Below the pieces are notes generated by a model that did not search any database, was not told the origin of the DNA, and saw nothing but the letters and a program-made list of their open reading frames with translations. From the NCBI GenBank assembly GCA_034096865.1, contig JAWQFJ010020617.1:53272-117271 (forward strand): a stretch of DNA of 64,000 nt. Direction: 5' to 3'. The position numbers and the translations under genes were made by a program. Below, piece by piece: positions 1 to 10,000 of the stretch; within the stretch, counting starts at the first letter, position 1; each line of letters begins with the position of its first letter. This stretch comes from Theodoxus fluviatilis (lineage: Eukaryota; Mollusca; Gastropoda; Cycloneritida; Neritidae).

Positions 1-424
1 GAGAACTTTTGTGTTCTCCAAACATGTATGAGTCAGCATGGTTTCCAATAAAATCACAATCGTTTGTTACTCTTGGTAAGGCTGAGGACAAAATGAACTA
101 AGACAAAATGCTATTGGTCTGTAATGCAGAAAACACTCAAACTTCCCCACAAGAAGCAGAGTGAAACACTGGTCTTTTTATAGATATGACTGCAGTATAT
201 CTAAGGGGGGAAAAAAGGAAGAAAAAAAGATATGACTCGGATAACATGATTTTTAAAAAAAAGGTTTGCAGGTCATTTTACCCTGTACAATTCAGTTGTT
301 TTTTTTGGTTTTATGCCTGATTAAGACTTTTAAGTAAAAAATTTGCATTTGTACTCGCCCGCTGCTTAAGTTCAGTACTACATGTCACATGCAGTCCATG
401 TACATGTATTACACTAAGCCTGGA

Positions 425-660
425 CTTTTTTTCAAGGAGAGCCCAGACTGAACATTAAATTAAATTTATTCACTGAAATTGCTTTTTTTTCTTCTTAACC
501 TTGAATAGTGGATTCCCCAAGTGCCCACTAGGCAGGGAAGATGGGACAGCATACATTTTGTTTAATATCTGGGTGTTTTTTCTCTCTCTCTTAACAATTA
601 AAAAAATTGGGGGCCAGCAGGAAAAAAAAGGTTGGTTGGGTTACTGTATCCACAACTATT
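425..660 (+). repeat. Dispersed repeat family 'R2', copy 1
   Basis: Shares with 9265-9545 and the end of 5600-5755 an ordered set of blocks: GCCCAGACTGAAC, a block around GGCAGGGAAGATGGGACAGC, and a terminal GGTTGGTTGGGTTACTGT block followed by CACAAC. Copies are diverged but collinear and in the same orientation. Class unknown. Confidence 0.6.
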
Positions 661-753
661 TTGTGCGTGCATCAAGAGGATGATGTCCAAACGCCGATAC
701 TTTTCCAACACCTGGAGCGAGAGGAGACAATTCCTGCTGCAGAGCACACAGAC

Positions 754-866
754 CTGGAGAGGGTAGTTCAGGCCATGGAAGTACTGGATGCACCGTGAGA
801 TGAGCGGAGCATCAAGTTCCCACTTCCTCCTCAGAAAGAGGAATCCATCACACTGCATGGCCCAAC
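754..866 (-). CDS. LCLAT1: LCLAT1 coding exon 3
   Basis: 113 nt. It begins with the last two bases of a glycine codon followed by WAMQCDGFLFLRRKW, matching the region after motif I in LCLAT1 proteins, and ends NYPLQ at donor GTCTGT. The next exon is outside the window. Confidence 0.85.
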
Positions 867-1086
867 CTGGACATGACACAGCATGTATGAATGTCATCAG
901 CATTACACGTACAGTTACCCACACACACATACACACACACAGTTACACACACATACAGTTACACACACACAGAGTTACACACACACACACACAAATTACA
1001 CACACACACAAATTACACACACACAGTTACACACACACAGTTTCACACAGTTACATACACACACATGCACATGCACACACTCACAC

Positions 1087-1137
<51 letters not shown>

Positions 1138-1153
1138 TATATATATATATATG

Positions 1154-1193
<40 letters not shown>

Positions 1194-1197
1194 TAAT

Positions 1198-1245
<48 letters not shown>

Positions 1246-1270
1246 TATAAATGCACCCACATAAGTACTT

Positions 1271-1330
<60 letters not shown>

Positions 1331-2476
1331 TCACGACTCAGTTTGTTATTTGTTTATTTTTTGCACATAGTTTAAGGGTCTGTCACGACTCATGGTGGGT
1401 GGTGTGACTTTAAGTCCACTTGGTGTTGTTTGTTAGTGCAGCTTGATACGCCTTTAAGCATTATGCGCAGTCAGCACTTGCTGACTGCGCATGTTCAGAA
1501 CGTTTTGCATGTGTTGTTTTTTTTGTTTCGTTCTGCAGCGGCTCATGCAGAACGGTTTTTGTGCATACGATGCTTGGCGTTCTCCCTCGCCTGTATATAG
1601 GGGAGGCGGAGAGAGGAGAGGGGATGGATAAGAATATAATGGACTAAGAACTGTGATTAAGCTCGCTGGGCAGTTTTTAAAATGTTTGTATTTGAATAAT
1701 TGTTTTTTTCTTTTCATTTTCGTTTGTATGTTCAGTTCGTGAGTTTGATTTGAAAGATGTATATATGTAATTGGTTGGTTGTTTTTACGTCGGTTTCGGT
1801 TTGTGGAGTATTTGTCTTTAAATGTGATTAGTGACTGAGGAAGGATTTTCCCTTTATTTATTTTTTTTTACTGTCTGGTTGGGGGTCGAGCCACCTTCCA
1901 CCCACCCCAACCGTGGCACACACACACACGCACACACGTCACAACAAAGCAATGATGCTAAACAGTACAGTATGAAAATGCTTTAAGACTTGTTTGTATG
2001 TAGCATGAGTAAATACTATTACTATTGGCGAGCTCCCCATCCTACCCACCTTCTAACCCCACCCCACTCTCCAAAATAGCATTTTGATTAGTTTATATCA
2101 CGCATTGTAAATTTCACACATTTGAATTTTTGTCTTTCAAACAAAATTTCAGTTTGAAGTGTGGGATACCTGGTCCAGGAATACTTTTGAGCATGTCCTT
2201 GAGGGTGATTTTGAAGTGAGGGAGGGAGCCACACCGCATCTCGTAGGCAAAGAGGAAGAGCCAGTCAAGCCGAGTCCGGTGGTTCATGATGATAAGGACA
2301 CTTTCATTGATGTCAGCGGGCTCTCCTTGCACAATGATCTTCACACCAAACACCAGCTCAAACCAGGCCTGAAAGTGAAGGGGATAAACTCCCATACAAA
2401 TCCAGTATGGCATTCTGCAGATTATCTGTGATATTCCTATGAGTCAAGTCACAAGATAGAAACTACATGCACACAT

Positions 2477-2523
<47 letters not shown>

Positions 2524-3813
2524 CACACGCACATACATAAACAAAACCAAAAAAACATGACTCTAAACTATTGTCTACTAAGATCTACCTACATATGTCT
2601 GACATTGTTTAGATAAAAAAGTATTTTCGAATGACACCTATCTACAGCCAACTGAACAGTAATGTTTGTACACCATAAAATTTTCCAACAAAACATCAGA
2701 CCGGATAGAAATGTTGTGCTAAAAGAAAAAATCCCTTCCATTTCTATATGCTGCAAGGGAGAGATCATTTTTAACAGCAGTGTGGTCTCTGATACCTGGC
2801 CTTCCAAGAACTCCATCATGATGAACTCTTCCTCCCAACCGCTCCTCTGCATCTCCTGCTTTCCTCAACACATCCTACTCCTCAAACAAAAATCTTACTC
2901 TTCTGTAACAGTTATTACTTAAATAAAAATGTAATGGCGAATTCTCATATAATTCAATTAGTCACAAATATGCTTGAATTGCAAAGCTTCTCTCGTGGGA
3001 CATGTGCTCTTGCATGAGCTGTCACTTCTCTAGAGGAATGGGGCCTACAACATCCCTTAACTCCAACATTAGCAGAACAGGATATATCTTGCATTGCTGT
3101 GGCAAAATTTTCAAACTATGTCACATGTCAGTGTAGGCACACTGATGGGTAGGGAAGGAAATATGTATAATTTCTTTTGCTCTAGACGCATGGAGCTACA
3201 ATGGAAATCTATAGAACATGGTTCAATTGCTGGCTTCCCCATGTATATACTTTTAAAAAAGATCATTAGTTTAAATAAAGCACAAATAAAGCTAACATAA
3301 TGAAAATGTTAACCATCAAAAGCAAAAATGCAACAACTGAAGAGTGAAGTACAGTATCCTCTGATTATGCCATTACACGGCATTAGAGGTTTTCATTTTC
3401 TCAGGTCTATTCAATATTGTATTTTACTCACAGTGACGTGCAATATCAGTCACTTCAGTTTGGTGGCAAAACACGAAGAAGCAAAGGTTATAGAAAACGA
3501 TAGTTATCGCATGTTTAGTGCGTGGGGAAAACAATTAAAATTTTAAAAGCTCGGCAACAACGTCGTGAGTAATTAATGACAAGATAGTAGTTGCAGGAGT
3601 GCAGGTGCACCAAGTGTTTACCACAGCATATGATTTCCACAGTGCGACGAAGAAATCCAAGATCCATCTTCCTAACTTTGGGTGAACTTTTATCAGAGGA
3701 AGAAATGGAGTGAGGCAGACGATAGCTCCAAAGAAACTGGTAAAGTACAGAGATATACAAAAGACTACGCCGAGAATTATGCTCGTCATTTTCGTCATTG
3801 AGATGCTTCTCAT
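754..3813 (-). CDS. LCLAT1: Lysocardiolipin acyltransferase 1-like, 5' part (coding exons 1-3)
   Basis: Minus-strand gene, partial: exons at 3622-3813, 2170-2368 and 754-866, continuing beyond the left edge. Family knowledge: membrane acyltransferase of the PlsC/LPLAT superfamily that remodels cardiolipin and phosphatidylinositol in the ER and mitochondria-associated membrane. Seen: ATG at 3811-3813, a hydrophobic first segment (about residues 10-45, ending FLPLIKVHPK), then the catalytic H-x4-D block NHRTRLDW (H94, D99), then PGPGWAMQ and a FLFLRRKW stretch, all in the order found in vertebrate LCLAT1. Splice junctions are GT-AG and phases match (0, 1). The next expected block, a FPEG motif, is not in the window. 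Close paralogues (other AGPAT family members such as AGPAT3/4/5) are the alternative, but the PGxGWAMQ block favours LCLAT1. Gene extent right of 3813 is promoter. Confidence 0.88.
917..1328. repeat. Compound microsatellite (AC)n(AG)n(AT)n(AC)n
   Basis: Alternating AC, AG and AT dinucleotide tracts with interspersed GTTACAC units. All open reading frames over it are repeat translations. Confidence 0.95.
1380..1920 (+). repeat. Possible solo LTR
   Basis: Starts TGTCACGACTCA and ends CCGTGGCACA, i.e. TG...CA with a loosely inverted edge, and has a TATA-like GTATATAGG near 1592 and a perfect 14-bp hairpin at 1463-1492. No clear target duplication; a weak call. Confidence 0.25.
1463..1492. repeat. 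Perfect 14-bp inverted repeat (hairpin)
   Basis: ATGCGCAGTCAGCA at 1463-1476 is exactly complementary to 1479-1492, with a 2-nt spacer. Confidence 0.8.
2170..2368 (-). CDS. LCLAT1: LCLAT1 coding exon 2 (acyltransferase motif I)
   Basis: 199 nt. The acceptor is TTCACTTTCAG and the donor GTATCC on the minus strand. It carries FGVKIIVQGE and the catalytic NHRTRLDW motif, and ends in PGPG with one base of the glycine codon, giving phase 1. Confidence 0.9.
2463..2522. repeat. (CA)n microsatellite in LCLAT1 intron 1
   Basis: Uninterrupted CA run in the intron between coding exons 1 and 2. Confidence 0.95.
3622..3813 (-). CDS. LCLAT1: LCLAT1 coding exon 1
   Basis: 192 nt, 64 codons, phase 0 end. 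The start ATG at 3813 is the first of three in-frame ATGs (also residues 6 and 9); I chose the outermost, but the inner ones are possible. It encodes the N-terminal hydrophobic anchor. The donor reads GTAAAC on the minus strand. Confidence 0.82.
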
Positions 3814-4307
3814 TCAATAGACGCGCCACACTCTCAAACGGACACTTCTTCAGTGGCAAAAGAGTGTTGCAATGCCTCGAAGGCGTCTCTGTTAGTACTA
3901 TGTTTGTAACATCACACAGATTAGACAAAGAACGATTTTAGTGCAGCACAAGTGACTGCCAGAAAAGCTTCAGCCTCTGGCCGGACACCGCCTTGTGAAG
4001 GGAAGCAACTCTGTTAGTTTTGTGCCTTCGCAGTAATAATTTCCAGCACCTCATTAATGTGGTGATATGCATTTCATGCATTAGTTCGAATAAGATTTAA
4101 TATTAATGTGATGGAATGATTTATTATAAGGCAAAAACTGTTATTTATTTTACTCGAATTGTAACTTTAATAATTGTTTTTCCGGTTTGTAAAAATGTAT
4201 GCGCATAGCTATTTGTTCCTTCGTGAAAAGAGAGTTTCCATTACTCGTGTGGAGGCAAATCAAACGGAGTAGAAACACACCGACACAGCTTGGTTGTCGT
4301 CATAACC
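3814..4307. promoter_or_regulatory. Shared head-to-head promoter region LCLAT1 / ARL2
   Basis: Only 494 bp separate the two divergent start codons. This stretch is free of the microsatellites and repeats found elsewhere in the window and must hold both 5' UTRs and both core promoters. No TATA box is convincing, which fits housekeeping genes. That it acts as a bidirectional promoter is inferred from spacing. Confidence 0.6.
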
Positions 4308-4372
4308 ATGGGTCTTCTAACTATTCTGAAGAAGATGAAGCAGAAGGAAAAGGAAGTTCGGTTGCTAATGCT
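4308..4372 (+). CDS. ARL2: ARL2 coding exon 1
   Basis: 65 nt encoding [20 protein letters not shown] plus the start of codon 22; donor GTATCC. The ATG fits exactly the conserved N-terminus of ARL2. Confidence 0.95.
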
Positions 4373-7300
4373 GTATCCTTTCAGAGAATCTTCAAATTGT
4401 CGACGTTGCTAATGTCAACTGTATTTCACTATTCAGTCTACAACTTTAGAGTGCTAGCTAGGCGCTCATAGAATAGAATAGAATTCTTCGGCTTGCTTAG
4501 GCGTCCAGGGCCTATCGCCGATTCTGGTGGTTCTCTGGCTGTATTTTTATTGTTCTTATGGATACTGGTCTTTTACCAGGCCTAGTCTCATGATGGAGAC
4601 AGACACTGTGGAGATACGTACGGTCGTGTCATTTATTGATTCACATGCATTTGACGACTATATCAACAAGTGCAAATGTATTACTTGTAATTGATAAGAC
4701 CCACTAAGTATTATTTACCTAATGAGTTTCTGGGTTTTCTTTACCGGCCGAGGACCATCGTTTCTTCGTCCAGCGTTGATGAGTAATGAGCTCTAAAAAT
4801 AATCAGTGTGTCATACGTTCTCCTTTCGTCGAAATTGAAGGCGTGAATGCGAATGTTGCTGAAATGTTGCATGTTTGCACGTTTCGTGCCACATTCATGT
4901 ACGTCGTCAGTGTTCAGGATGGCGAACTAAATTCTCCCTTGAGGCAGCAGAATGAATTATATCCACATGTAGGCCTACTTCTGTGCTAATCTGCCACTTT
5001 GCTGTATTTGCATTCGAGAGTACGATTAATCGAGTTGTTGAGGATTTGATAAGCCCTGTTGCACCTTGCTACACATATAGTGTCTGTTGAACCTTTAGTA
5101 TTGTAAGCATTCCTTGCTTTGATTACCATGGTGTAACTCGTGTCCCCTGATTTCAGCAGTTTGATACGTTGTTTGCTCTGGACAGTATTTTGCTGTCTTA
5201 GCTGATGTGAATAATTTTATTGTTTTCAGATTTTTCTACTCCTGTATTTTGCTATCTTGGCTGATGTAAACAGCTTGATTGTTTTCAAATTTCTCTGGAG
5301 ACATTAAGGACTCATAATTTTAGTTTTGTACACAGTCTGCAAAATTACATGAGAACATTTGGCAGACTTTCATGTATCTACATGTGTTAAGCCAAAAGAG
5401 AAAAAAGTTGTGGTAAAGGTATCATGGCAACACAGGGTTGGTAGGTAGGCCTGACTTGATATTCTTCTTCATTTCAGGAGGCTAGACTGAGACTGCACTT
5501 TTTTGTGTGTGTTTTAAGAAATGTGATGTAAAATGTATATTCATCTTAACATTAATCACATTTCTTATTTGGTGAAAATCCTTTTTAAAAATACCTGAAA
5601 TAGTGCACATAAGGAATATGGGACAGCACACAGTTAGTTGTTTACCTTGATTTCTCAGTCTTTTTAAAAATCCCCCCCCCCCCCCCCCCCCCCCCAATCA
5701 AAAATAGGATACAAAGGAAAAATAGGGTTGGTTGGGTTACTGTAACCACAACTCTTTTTTTGGTGGGTGAGGGGGTGCCTTTTGTCATACACATAGATAC
5801 TGATCATGGGGGGTGAGGGGGTGCCTTTTGTCATACACATAGATACTGATCATGGGGGGTGAGGGGGTGCCTTTTGTCATACACATAGATACTGATCATG
5901 GGGGGTGAGGGGGTGCCTTTTGTCATACACATAGACACTGATCATGGGGGGGTGAGGGGGTGCCTTTTGTCATACACATAGATACTGATCATGGGGGTGA
6001 GGGGGTGCCTTTTGTCATACACATAGATACTGATCATGGGGGGTGAGGGGGTGCCTTTTGTCATACACATAGATACTGATCATGGGGGGTGAGGGGGTGC
6101 CTTTTGTCATACACATAGATACTGATCATGGGGGGTGAGGGGGTGCCTTTTGTCATACACATAGATACTGATCATGGGGGGTGAGGGGGTGCCTTTTGTC
6201 ATACACATAGATACTGATCATGGGGGGGTGAGGGGGTGCCTTTTGTCATACACATAGATACTGATCATGGGGGGTGAGGGGGTGCCTTTTGTCATACACA
6301 TAGACACTGATCATGGGGGGGTGAGGGGGTGCCTTTTGTCATACACATAGATACTGATCATGGGGGGTGAGGGGGTGCCTTTTGTCATACACATAGATAC
6401 TGATCATGGGGGTGAGGGGGTGCCTTTTGTCATACACATAGATACTGATCATGGGGGGGTGAGGGGGTGCCTTTTGTCATACACATAGATACTGATCATG
6501 GGGGGTGAGGGGGTGCCTTTTGTCATACACATAGATACTGATCATGGGGGGTGAGGGGGTGCCTTTTGTCATACACATAGATACTGATCATGGGGGGTGA
6601 GGGGGTGCCTTTTGTCATACACATAGATACTGATCATGGGGGGGTGAGGGGGTGCCTTTTGTCATACACATAGACACTGATCATGGGGGGGTGAGGGGGT
6701 GCCTTTTGTCATACACATAGATACTGGTGCTCTTTGAATTGTACATTTCAAAAATGTTTTCCTCAATGAAATCAAGTGGTTTAGACAATGCGGGCAAGAC
6801 AACAATTCTGAAGAAGTTCAATGGGGAGGATATCAACACCATTTCCCCAACACTTGGTTTCAACATCAAAACTTTGGAACACAGAGGGTAAGTGATTGCA
6901 CAGTGGATATGTCTTGGTTTGTGTGTTTTATCCATGGCAGTTTACCCCTTGTAGGTTTGGGGTACAAACTGACCCACCGCGTCTCCCGATTTGTAAGAGG
7001 CAAATAACTAGGGCCACTGTGACTTGATTTGCGAGTACTCCAAACTGTTCGTGATTTGCATGCTTAATGTCCTTTCATAGTCTACAAAGGCTGATACGCC
7101 GTAAAATACTATCCATCCATCCATCCAACCATGGTAGTTTTGAAGCTTGTGTTTCCTGCAAGATGCCATGTTTCATCAGGCTTTCCACTCACAGGTTCAT
7201 GAGCTGTGTTGTCAAATTCTGACTCATCTGGGAACATAAAAGGAGAAAAGGCATTTTGAAAATACCATCTGGCCAACCAATTAAAAGGAGCTACAATCTT

Positions 7301-8906
7301 TGGGGAGGAGGAGAAGGGGGGTGGGAGTGGGGTGGGGGTGGGGGGGGGCAAATTTAGGATTTCATAAACTAATTTTAGGAATTAGCACTCTTTTCAGTTC
7401 TCTGATGCTATTGGTGTAATTAAATAAGTCTGGTAACAATGGGGACACTTACTTAGTAGTGTTCCATGTTAGGAATGCAGTTAGGTTGCATATACCCATG
7501 AGTTTCTTATGCCAAAAAACATGTTAGTTGTGCCTTTGTGGTGTTTGGTTTGATAACAAGGAAGAAGTTTCTATGTTGGTTTTCACCCACAGCTAGACCT
7601 GATCTCACTGCTGTTTGTCCTGCAGCTTCAAGCTGAACATGTGGGACGTGGGTGGACAGCGGTCACTGCGCTCCTATTGGCGCAATTACTTCGAGAGCAC
7701 GGATGGCTTGGTGTGGGTGGTGGACAGTGCTGACCGCATGCGGCTGCAGGACTGCAAAGCTGAGCTCCATTCTCTGCTGCTGGAGGAGGTCAGTAAGGCG
7801 GTCAGTGGCAGCCTGAGATGGAGGTAAACGTGTGGCTTTGTATTGCGCTTCTCTCCCATGTCTAGATCTCAAACAGATTGACACTTTCTCATGAATGATC
7901 AGTGGGTTGATTGATCTATCCTTCACTGGCACCTGACAAGAAATGCAGTGAATGACGGATCAAAAACATGTACAGGTACCAGCACCAAATCTGCTCCCTA
8001 TGGAAAATTCTAACCCAATGCTGGCTCTTGGCTGCATACAAGGGTTAATCGCACTACAGGGTGCCATTGCTGTCCTCACAGGTACCCAGTTTTACTCCTG
8101 GGTGGGGAGGAGCAACCCTGGGAACCATGAACCTTTGAACACTGCATCCACTAGCCGCAAGCAACTGCAGGTCAAGCATGCTAACCTGTCTGCCACAGAG
8201 CACACAAGAAGGAAGGGGGACACAATTCTAGTATATGCAAGTATCTAAAATGGGGTCTATGCTGTAAGGGCAGGAGTAAATTTTCAGTGCTTTTGCATTT
8301 TTATAATTCATTTAGATAGTACAAGGTGTGCTTGATATTATGTTTGAAATTGGTTACCATTTATTCTTTCTGAACTAACCCCTTTATTGCCAAATTTCAT
8401 TTTGGGGTGTGTGTGGTGTGTGTGTGTGTGTATTTAATTAACACCGTTATGTCTGTTTGAAAATCTTCTCCGTTTTCTCAGTTGCGCCATGGGTGCATAT
8501 CTTTGTTTCTGGCATGAACCCCTTGAATTATGAAATAAGGAATGGTTGTACATAGCACCACTCTCTCTTGTTATATTTCTTTGAGATAAATTGCCTCCCT
8601 TGATGTCTACAGCGGCTTGCTGGAGCCACACTGCTGGTGTTCGCAAACAAGCAAGATTTGCCTGGCGCTCTCTCTGCCAAGGAAATCGCTGAGGTAAGCA
8701 GTGACTTTTGTTAAAGACTTTAATGTAAGGAATCAACATGTCATTAAATTGAAAACAATTGACTATTCATGCCCAGGCACGAAAAAATGAAGCTTCAGTC
8801 GAAAAAATGACTAATTGAGGTGTTTCAACCACAATAGTTATTCATGTTTGCATATTTACAACAACGAAAAAGCATGTTCAAATAGGAAATCCTTATATAT
8901 TTCTGA

Positions 8907-8979
<73 letters not shown>

Positions 8980-9063
8980 CCCTCCCCCTCCCCCTCCCTC
9001 CCTCCCTCCCTCCCTCCCTCCCTCCCTCCCTCCCTCCCTCCCTCCCTCCCTCCCTCCCTCCCT

Positions 9064-9157
<94 letters not shown>

Positions 9158-9703
9158 GAATGTCTCATTCAGAATTCTGATGGAGCCAAGTGAGAAATAT
9201 TTATGGCAAACATAATTTTTCAAATCAGCAGAATGAGTCAACATGTGCCCCACCCCCATGGCAACCAAAAAAAGGGTCCGTAGGTCAGTCTGAACTTATA
9301 AAGAAAAGTACATATGAGCCCAGATTGAACAAAACAATACTTTCTTTCGCTGAAAAACGCACACAAAAAATTTAAGTAGTGAATTCCATGAGTGCTCATA
9401 GGGCAGGGAAGGTGGGACAGCACACATTTCATTGTTTATTGTCAATTTCTATCTTTTTATTTGCTTTTTTGTCTGTTTTTAAATAAATCAGAAAAAAGTT
9501 CAGGGTCAGAAAAGAAAAATAGGGTTGGTGGGGTTACCTTAACCTCAACGGAAAAGTGCATGTTTCAGGGGCTGGAGTTGGAGAGCATCAAGACCCACCA
9601 CTGGATCATCCACGGCTGCAGTGCAGTCACGGGAGAGAACCTTCTGGAAGGCATCGACTGGATTGTGGATGATATTGCCTCCAGAATATTTACCATGGAC
9701 TGA
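4308..9703 (+). CDS. ARL2: ADP-ribosylation factor-like GTPase 2
   Basis: Complete gene: exons 4308-4372, 6777-6887, 7626-7788, 8613-8693, 9569-9703, summing to 555 nt = 184 codons plus stop, the same length as human ARL2. Role known for the family: small GTPase that works with tubulin cofactors in alpha/beta-tubulin folding, and with PDE6D/UNC119-type carriers to release lipidated cargo, in cytosol, centrosome and mitochondria. Seen: N-terminal amphipathic helix [17 protein letters not shown]-loop GLDNAGKT (residues 23-30), switch region SPTLGFN, WDVGGQ with Q70, NKQD (125-128) and SAV (158-160). Every diagnostic nucleotide-binding element is intact. All introns are GT-AG. Intron 1 holds a large minisatellite, intron 2 a SINE-like copy, intron 4 a CT microsatellite and a dispersed repeat. 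ARL3 is excluded by the N-terminus and [15 protein letters not shown] block. Confidence 0.96.
5600..5756 (+). repeat. Dispersed repeat family 'R2', copy 2 (partial)
   Basis: Contains the TATGGGACAGCACACAG block and the GGGTTGGTTGGGTTACTGTA end, separated by a run of 24 C at 5672-5695. It abuts the ARL2 intron-1 minisatellite. Confidence 0.5.
5757..6727 (+). repeat. 46-bp minisatellite, ~21 units, ARL2 intron 1
   Basis: Near-identical ~46-bp units, each with a G-run, GTGAGGGGGTGCC and TCATACACATAGATACTG. Units differ mainly in G-run length (5, 6 or 7). Three units carry GACACTG in place of GATACTG (about 5934, 6303, 6672), spaced ~370 bp. The array stops ~50 bp before ARL2 exon 2. Confidence 0.97.
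6777..6887 (+). CDS. ARL2: ARL2 coding exon 2 (P-loop)
   Basis: 111 nt encoding [18 protein letters not shown] through TLEHR; donor GTAAGT. The acceptor ATCAAG has a weak pyrimidine tract and lies only ~50 bp after the last minisatellite unit. Confidence 0.95.
6945..7130 (+). repeat. SINE-like element with (ATCC)n tail, copy 1
   Basis: ~190-bp family defined by CCCACCGCGTCTCCC, then TTCGTAAGAGG(C/T)GAATAAC, GACTTGATTTG, ATAGCCTACAAAGGCTGATA and GCCGTAAAA followed by an ATCC tail. This copy lies in ARL2 intron 2. Confidence 0.75.
7626..7788 (+). CDS. ARL2: ARL2 coding exon 3 (WDVGGQ)
   Basis: 163 nt from acceptor TCCTGCAG to donor GTCAGT. Encodes residues 59-113, including switch II WDVGGQ and the [14 protein letters not shown] strand. 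Confidence 0.96.
8613..8693 (+). CDS. ARL2: ARL2 coding exon 4 (NKQD)
   Basis: 81 nt, 27 codons, phase 0 on both sides. Contains the guanine-specificity motif NKQD; acceptor TCTACAG, donor GTAAGC. Confidence 0.95.
8911..9155. repeat. (CT)n(CCCT)n(CT)n microsatellite, ARL2 intron 4
   Basis: Homopyrimidine tract of ~245 bp: CT, then CCTC/CCCT tetramers (~8980-9070), then CT again. Same architecture as 26552-26788. Confidence 0.96.
9265..9545 (+). repeat. Dispersed repeat family 'R2', copy 3
   Basis: Carries the GAGCCCAGATTGAAC, AGGGCAGGGAAGGTGGGACA and GGGTTGGTGGGGTTACC blocks in order. It ends ~20 bp before the ARL2 exon 5 acceptor. Confidence 0.6.
9569..9703 (+). CDS. ARL2: ARL2 coding exon 5 and stop
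   Basis: 135 nt encoding residues 141-184 with [11 protein letters not shown] and ending FTMD, stop TGA at 9701-9703; acceptor GTTTCAG. A dispersed repeat copy ends about 20 bp upstream of this exon. Confidence 0.95.
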   Translation, partial: GLELESIKTHHWIIHGCSAVTGENLLEGIDWIVDDIASRIFTMD

Positions 9704-10000
9704 ACTAGCCACCATCGTTCCAAATCTGTCACCTTGAACACTGTGAATTGTGATGTGCATTTCAAATATGTTGCCTTGAACACTGTGAATTGTGATGTAC
9801 ATCCCAAATCTGCCATCTTGAACAGTGTGAATTGTGATGTACATCCCAAATCTGCCATCTTGAACACTGTAATGTGATGTGCATCCCGATTCTGTCATCT
9901 TGAACACCGTGAATCGTAATGCGCATCTCTTATCTGTCACCTTTAACACTGAATTGTGATGCCCTTGTGATGCAGACTGTGCATGAGTGATAGTGCTGTG
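9704..10000 (+). repeat. ARL2 3' UTR with ~45-bp imperfect tandem repeat
   Basis: Directly after the ARL2 stop, between about 9728 and 9955, five imperfect copies of a ~45-bp unit (core CTTGAACACTGTGAATTGTG) follow each other. They very likely lie in the 3' UTR, since no polyadenylation signal precedes them. Confidence 0.75.

Noticed and set aside
788..1407. Several long readings on both strands (His/Thr, Arg/Glu, Ser/Leu runs)
   Set aside because: Translations of dinucleotide repeats; every frame is open by composition.
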